The translations under genes and the position numbers were made by a program. From positions 1-24,540 of the forward strand of contig JAYVEG010000284.1 of assembly GCA_043748985.1 (NCBI GenBank): a stretch of DNA of 24,540 bases, in the 5' to 3' direction. Under the pieces are notes generated by a model. It worked only from the letters and a program-made list of their open reading frames with translations. It was not told the DNA's origin and made no database searches. Below, in pieces: positions 1-7,075 of this stretch; position 1 is the stretch's first letter, and the number at the start of each line of letters is the position of its first letter. This stretch comes from JBBROS01 sp043748985. Lineage in GTDB: Bacteria; Pseudomonadota; Alphaproteobacteria; Acetobacterales; Acetobacteraceae.

Positions 1-140
1 ACGACCCGATACCGGGGAGCGAGGGCTGCGGCGAGAGGGCGGCAGCTGCCGGCGTCGGCGAGGAGGGAGTGGAGCACCCAGACCGTGGGGCCGGCGCCAA
101 AGATTTCGGCCGCCACCATGTCGTCTGCGAAATGCTGCAT
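1..140 (-). CDS. alpha/beta hydrolase, N-terminal fragment
   Basis: Reading the minus strand from an ATG at 138-140 gives 46 codons that run off the left edge of the window. A textbook Shine-Dalgarno (AGGAGGA, minus strand of 144-150) precedes the ATG. The peptide has the opening of an alpha/beta hydrolase: a short beta strand, then VWVLHSLLADAGSCRPLAAA, where the HS/HG loop after the strand forms part of the oxyanion hole, then a helix and the next strand (RYRVV). This resembles 3-oxoadipate enol-lactonase-like hydrolases, but the catalytic Ser, Asp and His lie outside the window, so substrate and activity cannot be stated. It is divergent from an MFS transporter and shares its regulatory region, suggesting a joint uptake and breakdown function. 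Confidence 0.75.
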   Translation of the reverse strand, partial: MQHFADDMVAAEIFGAGPTVWVLHSLLADAGSCRPLAAALAPRYRV

Positions 141-183
141 AGGTCCTCCTGATTTGACGCTTTCGTCGTAGGCTGTGAAGCTG

Positions 184-200
184 TTGTCAACGATTGACAA
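184..200. promoter_or_regulatory. palindromic operator-like site TTGTCAA-CGA-TTGACAA
   Basis: A perfect 7-bp inverted repeat with a 3-bp centre lies in the 83-bp region between two divergent genes. Each arm contains TTGACA, the ideal -35 hexamer, one on each strand. A dimeric repressor bound here could therefore block both directions, although no convincing -10 box was seen for either. The T-N11-A form suits LysR regulators, and the arms also resemble GntR/FCD operators. No regulator gene is adjacent within the window. Confidence 0.5.
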
Positions 201-223
201 TAGCACAAAGGGAAGACTGTCCG

Positions 224-1588
224 ATGCTCGTCAATACCGGCCCTCGTCTGGACCGCCTGCCGCTGGCGCCCTTCCATCACCGGATCCTGCGGCTGATCGG
301 GCTGGGGATGTTCTTCGACGGGTTCGACATCTACCTGGGGGCGGCGGTGCTGGGGACGACCTTGCGGTCAGGGTTCTCGACATTGCCGCAGAATGCGGCG
401 TTCGTGTCGTTCACGTTCCTGGGGATGATGCTGGGGTCGGCGCTGACCGGGTTCCTGGGGGACCGGTATGGACGGCGGTTCACGTATCAGGCGAATCTGG
501 CCATCTTCGGGATCGCGTCACTGCTGGCGGCGGCGGCGCCGGACATGACGACCTTGATTGCGCTGCGGTTCGTGATGGGGGTGGGCTTGGGAGCGGAGAA
601 CGTCGTTGGGTATTCGACGATGACGGAGTTCATGCCGCCGAAGCTGCGGGGGCGTTATCTGGGTTATGTTGCGGTGTTCGTGGTGACGGGGCTGCCGATC
701 TCCGCGCTGACGGCCTGGTTGGTGGTGCCTGAGTTCGGGTGGCGGGCGCTGTTCGTGCTGGGCGGCGTGGGGGCGCTGATCGTCTGGTATTTCCGGAAGA
801 ACCTGCCGGAGAGCCCGCGGTGGCTGGAATCGGTGGGGCGGACGGCGGAGGCGGAGGCGCTGATATCGAAGATCGAGGCCGAGGTCTCGAAGGGGGCGCC
901 GCTGCCGGTGCCGTTGCCGGCGGGTCCGGCGCCGTCGCGGGATTTGGCGACGCTGTTCCGGGCGCCGCTGCTGGGGCGGATGGTGCTGGGGAGCGTGTGC
1001 CTGGTTGTGATCAACACGCTGATCTATGGGTTCATCACGTGGTTGCCGACGTTCTTCGCCAAGCAGGGGCTGACGGTGGCGACGTCGTTCGGTTATGGGC
1101 TGGTGATGGCGCTGGGCGCGCCGGTCGGATCGTTCATCGGGGCGGTGACGGTGGATCGGTGGGGGCGGAAGCCGACGCTGGTGCTGGCGGCTGCGGTCAG
1201 CATGGTGTTCGGGATCATCTATCCTTTCGTGCATGACCCGGTGCTGCTGCCGCTGGTGGGACTGGCGTTGACGATCCCGATCTATGTGATGGTTGCGGTG
1301 CTGTTCGGCGTTTATATCCCGGAGTTGTTCCCGACGGAGGTGAGGCTGCGAGCCTCGGGGCTGTGCAACACGCTGGGGCGGGGGGCGACGGTGGTGACGC
1401 CATTCCTGGTGCTGCCGTTGTTCACGAATTATGGCGTGGGGGGTGTGCTGGCGCTGATGGTGGGGTTGCTGGCGTTGCTGATCGTGACGGTGTTGGCGCT
1501 GGGGGTGGAGCCGGCGGGGCGGCGGCTGGAGGAGGTGGCTGCGCTTGATCCGGCGGGTCCGGTGGGGGTGGGACAGAGGGCAGGTTGA
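224..1588 (+). CDS. MFS transporter (sugar/aromatic-acid porter type)
   Basis: A 454-residue, 12-helix-type major facilitator protein of the inner membrane. Visible hallmarks are an acidic first helix (FFDGFDIYLGA, residues about 31-40), the loop 2-3 signature GDRYGRR (residues 79-85), and after helix 6 the PESPRWLE motif typical of sugar porters and aromatic-acid/H+ symporters. A second-half counterpart is DRWGRKPTL. The reading frame is open back to a TTG at 194, but the ATG at 224 has AGGGAAGA seven bases upstream, and a start at 194 would place the operator palindrome inside the gene. Codon third positions are strongly G-rich. Divergence from an alpha/beta hydrolase suggests uptake of an organic acid or ester, but the substrate cannot be read from sequence. 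Confidence 0.85.
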   Translation: MLVNTGPRLDRLPLAPFHHRILRLIGLGMFFDGFDIYLGAAVLGTTLRSGFSTLPQNAAFVSFTFLGMMLGSALTGFLGDRYGRRFTYQANLAIFGIASLLAAAAPDMTTLIALRFVMGVGLGAENVVGYSTMTEFMPPKLRGRYLGYVAVFVVTGLPISALTAWLVVPEFGWRALFVLGGVGALIVWYFRKNLPESPRWLESVGRTAEAEALISKIEAEVSKGAPLPVPLPAGPAPSRDLATLFRAPLLGRMVLGSVCLVVINTLIYGFITWLPTFFAKQGLTVATSFGYGLVMALGAPVGSFIGAVTVDRWGRKPTLVLAAAVSMVFGIIYPFVHDPVLLPLVGLALTIPIYVMVAVLFGVYIPELFPTEVRLRASGLCNTLGRGATVVTPFLVLPLFTNYGVGGVLALMVGLLALLIVTVLALGVEPAGRRLEEVAALDPAGPVGVGQRAG

Positions 1589-1612
1589 AACACGGAGGCA
1601 GAGGAGAAGGAA
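1583..1612 (+). repeat. degenerate CACAGAG-type repeat over the MFS stop codon
   Basis: GTTGAAACACGGAGGCAGAG and the following AGAAGGAAG resemble the TTCAA...CACAGAG...CACGGAG elements at 4083, 4229, 16037 and 16291. The copy is short and diverged and includes the TGA of the MFS gene. The rest of the 114-bp gap to the next gene shows nothing else I recognise. Confidence 0.35.
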
Positions 1613-1702
1613 GCGGCGGCGGGGCGGTCACGGTTCCGCGCTCCCCATGACAGCGGTGCGCGCGCGCCAATATGCCATTCAACGCAGCGGAGTCTTCTAC
1701 GC

Positions 1703-4012
1703 ATGACCACGGGTTATTCCGGACGCCGGGAAGATCTTCGGCTTCTGACTGGCGCCGGGCGCTACACGTCGGACATCGATGCGGCGGGGCAGCTGCATGG
1801 GGCGTTTCTGCGGGCGGATCGGGCGCATGCGTTGATCGTGGGAATCGAGGTTGCGGCGGCCGAGGCGGCGCCGGGTGTGCACAAGGTGCTGCTGGGGTGG
1901 GAGACCGAGGCGGCTGGGTGGCATCGGAGTCAGGTTTTGCTGCCTTACAAGGGGCGGGGAGACCAGGGGCTGTTGGTACCGCCGCGGCCGGCGCTGGCGA
2001 CGGATCGGGTGCGGTTCGTGGGGGAGCCGGTGGCGTTGGTGGTGGCCGAGACGGCGCACCAGGCACAGGACGCGGCGGAGTTGATTGTTATCGAGTACGA
2101 GGATTTGGCCGCCCTGCCCTCTCCGGCGGCGGCGTTGGCGGCGGGGGCGGTTCAGATCCATAGGTCGGTGCCGGGTAATCTCTGCTTTGATTACGAGTAT
2201 GGGGATCTGGCGGCGACGGATGCGGCGTTCGAGAGCGCGGCGCATGTTGTGGCGCTGGATTTGACGAGCGACCGGGTGGTGGGGAACCCGATGGAGCCGA
2301 AGTCGGCGCTGGCATCTTGGGATGGGGAGTTCCTGGACCTATGGACCGGGACGCAGGGGATGACGGCGCTGCGGGACAGCCTGGTGGGGCTGACGGGGTT
2401 GGCGCCGGAGCGGGTGCGGGTGCGGGCGCATGACGTGGGTGGCGGGTTCGGCATTCGGGGTCCGGCTTATCCGGAGCACGTGGCGTTGGCGTTCGCGGCG
2501 CGGGCGGTGGGACGGCCGGTGAAGTGGGTGGCAAGCCGGAGCGAGACGTTCCTGAGCGATTATCATGGGCGGGGGCTCGAGATGCACGCCGAACTGGCGC
2601 TGGATGCCAAGGGGGGGTTCCTGGCGATCCGGCATGAATGGCGGGCGGATCAGGGGGCATATCCGGTGGCGACGGGGCCGCTGATCAACACGCTGAATCC
2701 GGCGATGATGTGCACGGGATGCTATCGCATTCCAGCCGTCTATGGGCGGCATCTTCTGGCGATCACGAACACCATCCCGATCACCGCGTATCGGGGGGCC
2801 GGGCGGCCGGACATGGCGTATGTGGTGGAGCGGCTGGTGGATGAGGCGGCGGCCCGGCTGGGGTTCGACCGGTTGGATTTGCGACGGCGGAATGCGGTGC
2901 CTCCGGAGGCATTCCCGTATCGGCTGCCGACGCCGGGGCCGATGGCGGCGGTCTATGACAGCGGGAGCTATGTTGCGCTGATCGACCGGGCGGTGGCGGT
3001 GGCGGATTGGGCCGGGTTCGCGGGGCGGCGGGCGGAGTCGGAGGCGGCGGGGCGGTTGCGGGGGATCGGGCTGGGGTTGTTCGTGGAGCCCTCGGGCGGG
3101 GTGGTGCCGAAGGATGAGATCGCGATCACGTTCGGGGGGGCGACGGCGGACGAGATCACGATCCATACGGTGACGCATAGCTCTGGCCAGGGGCATGAGA
3201 CGGTGTTCCCGGAGATCGTGGCCAGGGTTCTGGGGATCGCGGCGGACCGGGTCCGGCTGAGTGCCGGCGATCCGGAGGGACCAGTGCTGGTGGGGGGTGG
3301 GGCGTTCGCGTCGCGGTCGATGCTGAGCCATGGGGCGGCGAGCCATCTGGCGGCGGTCGCTGTCATCGAGAAGGGGCGGGCTTTGGCGGCGGAGGCGTTG
3401 GAGGCGGCGGAGACGGACCTCGAATACGCCGGCGGGGCCTATCGGATCGTTGGGACGGACCGGGCTTTGGGGTTCCTCGATCTGGTGCGGGCGCATCCTC
3501 GGGGGGAGGCGCATCCCTTGGACACGACCACGGGGCTGCCTTCTGGTCGGGCATATCCGAGCGGGGCTCATGTGGCGGAGGTGGAGATCGACCCGGCGAC
3601 GGGGCTGGTGGAGCTGCTGAACTACGTGGCGGTGGATGATTGCGGGACGGTGCTGAACCATACGCTGCTGGAGGGGCAGATCCTGGGCGGGCTGATGCAG
3701 GGGCTGGGGCAGGTATTCGGGGAGCAGGCGCAATACGATGCCGACGGGCAGTTCCTGACGGGGAGCTTCATGGACTATGCGATGCCGCGTTCGGACCTGG
3801 TGCGGCGGGTGCATATCGAGAGCCTGGTGACGCCGAGCCCGAACAATGTCCTGGGGGTGAAGGGCGCGGGTGAGGCGGGGACGACGGGGGCGCTGCCGAC
3901 GGCGATGAACGCGATCATGGATGCGTTGCGGCCGGTGGGGGTAGTGGGGCTGGATATGCCGGCCAGCGCGCATCGGGTTTGGCGGGCTTTGGCAGGGGTT
4001 CCGGGGGGATGA
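1703..4012 (+). CDS. CoxL/xanthine dehydrogenase-type molybdopterin-binding subunit
   Basis: A 769-residue protein of normal length for the large (molybdenum) subunit of the xanthine oxidase family, which hydroxylates or oxidises aldehydes, N-heterocycles or CO using molybdopterin cytosine dinucleotide. The N-terminal hammerhead domain begins RLLTGAGRYTSDI. The Moco-binding part has VGGGFGIRGPAYPEH (about 245-259) and AYRGAGR (362-368). GVKGAGEAG (718-726) carries the expected active-site base Glu724. AYRGAGR is the form II (CoxL-like) signature; it lacks the Cys of true CO dehydrogenase (AYXCSFR), so CO oxidation is unlikely. The FAD (CoxM) and 2Fe-2S (CoxS) partner genes are not adjacent: neighbours are an MFS transporter and, 408 bp on, a peroxidase. 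Electron-transfer partners must be encoded elsewhere or be absent. Confidence 0.88.
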   Translation: MTTGYSGRREDLRLLTGAGRYTSDIDAAGQLHGAFLRADRAHALIVGIEVAAAEAAPGVHKVLLGWETEAAGWHRSQVLLPYKGRGDQGLLVPPRPALATDRVRFVGEPVALVVAETAHQAQDAAELIVIEYEDLAALPSPAAALAAGAVQIHRSVPGNLCFDYEYGDLAATDAAFESAAHVVALDLTSDRVVGNPMEPKSALASWDGEFLDLWTGTQGMTALRDSLVGLTGLAPERVRVRAHDVGGGFGIRGPAYPEHVALAFAARAVGRPVKWVASRSETFLSDYHGRGLEMHAELALDAKGGFLAIRHEWRADQGAYPVATGPLINTLNPAMMCTGCYRIPAVYGRHLLAITNTIPITAYRGAGRPDMAYVVERLVDEAAARLGFDRLDLRRRNAVPPEAFPYRLPTPGPMAAVYDSGSYVALIDRAVAVADWAGFAGRRAESEAAGRLRGIGLGLFVEPSGGVVPKDEIAITFGGATADEITIHTVTHSSGQGHETVFPEIVARVLGIAADRVRLSAGDPEGPVLVGGGAFASRSMLSHGAASHLAAVAVIEKGRALAAEALEAAETDLEYAGGAYRIVGTDRALGFLDLVRAHPRGEAHPLDTTTGLPSGRAYPSGAHVAEVEIDPATGLVELLNYVAVDDCGTVLNHTLLEGQILGGLMQGLGQVFGEQAQYDADGQFLTGSFMDYAMPRSDLVRRVHIESLVTPSPNNVLGVKGAGEAGTTGALPTAMNAIMDALRPVGVVGLDMPASAHRVWRALAGVPGG

Positions 4013-4082
4013 GGTTGGGCTGTTGGTTGAGGATGGGGCTATCGCGTCTGGCGAGCTTGCGCATGGAGAGGCTGGCAAGAAC

Positions 4083-4130
4083 AAGTTCACACGCCGGGCA
4101 CAGAAAAAAAGAGAGGGGCACGGAGAGTGC
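4083..4130 (+). repeat. CACAGAG-type repeat, left arm
   Basis: Begins AAGTTCACACGCCGGGCACA, continues through an A-run and ends GGGGCACGGAGAGTGC. It pairs with an opposite-strand copy at 4229-4259, sharing the order TTCA(A), CACAG, AAAG(A), GAGAG. The same order of motifs occurs at 16037-16094. Confidence 0.55.
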
Positions 4131-4228
4131 TTGTCTTGGTGTCCGGGATTCTTCGTGATTGCTGGAAGATGGTTTTTTGGGGCGCGGCACGGGGCCGCGA
4201 CTTCAGATGGGCGGCCGCATCGGCTGAT

Positions 4229-4259
4229 GCACCGCTCTCTGTGTCTTTGGGCTTGAACC
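4229..4259 (-). repeat. CACAGAG-type repeat, right arm (inverted)
   Basis: On the minus strand this reads GGTTCAAGCCCAAAGACACA then GAGAGCGGTGC. It is the inverted partner of the element at 4083-4130, about 100 bp away, so the pair has a MITE-like or recombination-derived layout without recognisable transposase sequence. Confidence 0.5.
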
Positions 4260-4420
4260 GTGGCGCGGGTCAAAGCTGGGGTAAGAGGGTGCCACCAACA
4301 CCGTTGTTCGGTCCTGGCGGCGCGAAACCGTCCGCTAACTGTCTTGCAACGGAGAGGGCTTGAGGCCGACATCCTATCATTGGTGCGGTTGCAATCGACC
4401 TGGTTCGGGGGAGAGGACTT

Positions 4421-4900
4421 TTGACGGCGCATGAGTTTTCGCTTGTGGGGCTTCGGGGTGGGGTGATTTCGCTTTCGGAGTTTCGGGGTGGACCCATTCT
4501 GGTGACGAATACGGCCTCGTTGTGTGGGTTTACGCCGCAATATGCGGGGTTGCAGGATCTGTGGACGGAGTATGGGGGACGGGGATTGACGGTACTGGCG
4601 GTGCCTTCGCCGGACTTCGGGGGGCAGGAGCATGATGACCCGGTGGCGGTGGCGGCGGTTTGCGATGCTCGGTTCCGGATCACGTTTCCGGTGGCAGCGC
4701 CGACGCATGTGATCGGGCGGGAGGCGACGCCGTTGTTCCGATGGATTGGGGACCGGGCCGGGTTCGTGGGGCGGCCGCGTTGGAATTTCTACAAGTATGT
4801 GATCGGACGAGATGGCGAGCTCGTGCAATGGTTCAGCAGTGTGACCAAGCCCGGCGCCGGCGCCATTCGGTCGGTGATCGAGCGGGCGCTTTTGCCGTAA
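4421..4900 (+). CDS. glutathione/thiol peroxidase (GPx family, Cys type)
   Basis: A 159-residue thioredoxin-fold peroxidase, normal length for bacterial GPx, expected to reduce peroxides in the cytoplasm. The peroxidatic Cys35 sits in NTASLCGFTPQYAGLQ. Gln69 (FGGQE) and Trp121-Asn122 (WNFYKY) complete the Cys-Gln-Trp-Asn tetrad. Cys81 (VCDARFRITFP) is placed where the resolving Cys of thioredoxin-dependent members lies; the other cysteine often found in the family is replaced (PSPDF). This suggests a two-Cys, thioredoxin-linked enzyme rather than a strict glutathione peroxidase. The start is a TTG preceded at six bases by GGGGAGAGG; no in-frame ATG fits. A weak hairpin (CCCCG at 4901-4905 with CGGGG at 4913-4917) follows the stop, and the next gene starts 34 bp on, so it may lead the transferase operon. 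Confidence 0.88.
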   Translation: MTAHEFSLVGLRGGVISLSEFRGGPILVTNTASLCGFTPQYAGLQDLWTEYGGRGLTVLAVPSPDFGGQEHDDPVAVAAVCDARFRITFPVAAPTHVIGREATPLFRWIGDRAGFVGRPRWNFYKYVIGRDGELVQWFSSVTKPGAGAIRSVIERALLP

Positions 4901-4934
4901 CCCCGGTGCGATCGGGGCCGAACCAGGACGCATC

Positions 4935-5708
4935 ATGATCCCGCCCGAGCCCGTTGAACGATCGAGAACCTGCGCCATTGCCGTGATTGCGAAGGCGCCG
5001 CGGCCTGGGCACGTGAAGACCCGTCTGCAGGGGATCCTGGCGCCGGACGAGGCGGCGGCGATGGGGGCGGCGTTCCTGCGGGACACGCTGGGGAATCTGG
5101 TGGCGGCAGGACGGGAGGCGACGATTGCGCCGTTTGTCGCGTATGCGCCGGCGGGGCAAGAGGCGCGGTTCGATGGGCTGTTGCCGCCGGGTGTGGCGCT
5201 GATACTGGCGGATGGGACGAACGGGGAGGCGCCGGGGGTAGCGGGATTCGGGCGGGTGCTGCTGGATACGACGCGGACGTTGTTGGGCATGGGGTATGGG
5301 GCAGCGTGCGTGCTGGGGGCGGACAGCCCGACCTTGCCAACGGCGGAGCTGGTGCGGTGTGCGGAGGCGCTGCTGTCGGGGCGGGCGGAGGCGGTGCTGG
5401 GGGCGGCGGAGGACGGGGGCTATTACGTGCTGGGGCTGCGGACGGCACATGGAGCGGCGTTCGCGGATATCGCATGGAGTACGGATGTGGTGGCAACGCA
5501 GGCGCGGGCCGGGCTGTCGGGGTTGCGGGTGGAGGAGCTGGCGCTCTGGTACGACGTGGATGACGCGAGTTCGATGACGCGTCTGGTGCAGGATCTTGCT
5601 GGCGGGGCGCGGGCGGGGGGAGCGCAGGGTCCATATGCGGCGCCGTTCACGGCTGCGCTGGTGGACCGGCTTGGATTGCGGGGGCGGCTGTCGCAGCACG
5701 CGGCATGA
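4935..5708 (+). CDS. DUF2064/TIGR04282-type nucleotidyl- or glycosyltransferase
   Basis: A 257-residue, GT-A/CofC-like cytoplasmic transferase. Family marks are AKAPRPGHVKTRL (residues 19-31, the nucleotide-binding loop), GADSPTLP (128-135, the metal-binding Asp region) and EDGGYYVLGL (159-168). Proteins of this kind are known as rSAM/selenodomain-associated transferase 1 and occur in arsenosugar-type clusters; the donor and acceptor of this one are unknown. AGGA lies seven bases before the ATG. Its stop overlaps the next start by ATGA, so translation is coupled to the GT-C protein. Together with the radical SAM and GT2 genes downstream it forms one likely operon. The last 30 or so residues are Ala/Gly-rich and less conserved-looking. 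Confidence 0.8.
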   Translation: MIPPEPVERSRTCAIAVIAKAPRPGHVKTRLQGILAPDEAAAMGAAFLRDTLGNLVAAGREATIAPFVAYAPAGQEARFDGLLPPGVALILADGTNGEAPGVAGFGRVLLDTTRTLLGMGYGAACVLGADSPTLPTAELVRCAEALLSGRAEAVLGAAEDGGYYVLGLRTAHGAAFADIAWSTDVVATQARAGLSGLRVEELALWYDVDDASSMTRLVQDLAGGARAGGAQGPYAAPFTAALVDRLGLRGRLSQHAA

Positions 5709-7075
5709 TGGAATTGGTGGGTCTCGGTGTGGTGCTGGTGGCTGGGGTCCTGGGCGGGTTCGCGTTCCGCACCCCGGGGAGTTATGGCGGGCTTTGGGGC
5801 GGGGAGCTGACGGTCTACCTGGTTGCGGCCGGGGTGGCAGGGGCGGCTTATGCCGGGGGGGTTTGGGTGGTGCGGCGGCGGACCCGGGGCGGAATGCTGC
5901 CGGTGGTGCTGCTGGTGGCGTTGGCGGCGCGGGCGATCGTGTTGTTCGTGCCGCCGATCCTGTCGACCGACATCTACCGGTATGTGTGGGATGGGCAGGT
6001 ACAGGCGAGCGGGGTGAACCCGTACCGGTATCTGCCGATCGACCCGGCGTTGGCGGCGGTGCGGGACCGCGCGGCTTATGGGGGGGAAGACGATCCGCGG
6101 CGGGCCACGGACATCTTTCCGAACATCAACCGGGTGGATACGGCGCCGACGATCTATCCGCCGTTGGCGCAAATGCTGTTCCTGGGGGTGGCGTGGGTGG
6201 CGCCGAGCATCTGGGCGATGAAGGCGGCGATGCTAGCGCTGGATCTGGTGACGCTGGGGCTGGGGCTGCTGTTGTTGCGGGCGGCGGGACGGGTGGCGGC
6301 GGAGATTGTGGTCTGGGCTTGGAATCCGCTCGTGATCTGGGAGTTCGCGGGGGCCGGGCATGTGGATGCGCTGGCGGTCGCGTTGGTGGCGGCGGCGTTG
6401 CTGCTGGCGGCGCGCGGGCGGATGGGTTGGGCGGGGCTGGCGATGGGGGCGGCGGTGGGGGCTAAGCTGCTGCCGGCGGTGTTGTTTCCTGCGATCTGGC
6501 GGCGGTGGGAGTGGCGGTCGCTGGCGGCGGCGGCGGCGGTGGTTTTGGGCGGGTATGCGGCCTATGCGGCGGTGGGGTTGCGCGTGTTCGGGTATCTGGA
6601 TGGGTACGCGCAGGAGGAGTCGCTGCAGGATGGGGGCGGGTTCCTGGTGCTGCGTCTGTTGCGGCTGTTGGGGCCGCTGCCGGGCTGGGCGAGCACGGCG
6701 TATCTTGTGGGGGGGCTGGGGGTGCTGGGGGGGTGTGCGTGGTGGGTCGTGCGGCGTCCGTTGCCGCTGGGCGGCGCGGCGCGCGCATCCGTGATCGGGC
6801 GTGGGGCGTTGATCATGGCAGCGGCGTTGATCGCCGTGATATCGCCGCATTACCCATGGTATCTGACGATCCTGGTGCTGCCTGCCGTAATCGTCCCCTG
6901 TTGGAGCGCCCTGTGGCCCACGATTGCCGGTCCGTTGTTGTATCTGGATTCCATGCGCGACATGCCGGTTTGGCCCGCGGTGGTGTTTTTGCCGGCGTTG
7001 GTTCTGCTGCTGCTCGATCTTCGGGGGCCGCGTTTAGCGCCCTCGCCTGCCCTGCTTGTTAACGGAGGCCCTTGA
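5705..7075 (+). CDS. GT-C membrane glycosyltransferase (GT87/mannosyltransferase-like)
   Basis: A 456-residue polytopic inner-membrane protein with about ten or more hydrophobic helices. Just after an early helix it has STDIYRYVWDG (residues 87-97) followed by QVQASGVNPYRY and then PTIYPPLAQ. This layout is typical of GT-C enzymes that take polyprenyl-phosphate-linked sugars and act on the periplasmic side, with the DxYRY Asp in the first outer loop as probable catalytic residue. The start overlaps the upstream gene (ATGA) and the stop overlaps the downstream start (TGATG), giving strict coupling. The GT2 enzyme at the end of the operon could supply its lipid-linked sugar donor. Substrate is not readable. 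Confidence 0.8.
   Translation: MMELVGLGVVLVAGVLGGFAFRTPGSYGGLWGGELTVYLVAAGVAGAAYAGGVWVVRRRTRGGMLPVVLLVALAARAIVLFVPPILSTDIYRYVWDGQVQASGVNPYRYLPIDPALAAVRDRAAYGGEDDPRRATDIFPNINRVDTAPTIYPPLAQMLFLGVAWVAPSIWAMKAAMLALDLVTLGLGLLLLRAAGRVAAEIVVWAWNPLVIWEFAGAGHVDALAVALVAAALLLAARGRMGWAGLAMGAAVGAKLLPAVLFPAIWRRWEWRSLAAAAAVVLGGYAAYAAVGLRVFGYLDGYAQEESLQDGGGFLVLRLLRLLGPLPGWASTAYLVGGLGVLGGCAWWVVRRPLPLGGAARASVIGRGALIMAAALIAVISPHYPWYLTILVLPAVIVPCWSALWPTIAGPLLYLDSMRDMPVWPAVVFLPALVLLLLDLRGPRLAPSPALLVNGGP

Larger units (their letters stand above)
4013..4420. other. 408-bp intergenic region with an inverted repeat pair
   Basis: No convincing gene is present; short open frames here lack ribosome sites and protein-like composition. 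The region holds two oppositely oriented CACAGAG-type repeats (listed separately) enclosing about 100 bp. The segment after 4260 leads to the Shine-Dalgarno of the peroxidase gene, so its promoter probably lies at about 4260-4400. I could not pick out a clear -35/-10 pair. Confidence 0.5.

Noticed and set aside
1703..4012. True CO dehydrogenase large subunit
   Set aside because: The active-site loop is AYRGAGR, not the Cys-containing form of authentic CO dehydrogenase, and coxM/coxS are absent.
4127..4363. A 78-codon + frame in the 4013-4420 gap
   Set aside because: It runs through the inverted repeat pair, lacks a ribosome site and shows no protein-like pattern.
2339..5290. A 983-codon open frame on the minus strand across the CoxL-like gene, the intergenic gap and the peroxidase
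   Set aside because: The peptide is Arg/Pro/His-rich without domains. It is antisense to two clear genes and is explained by the G-rich strand, which removes stops from this frame.
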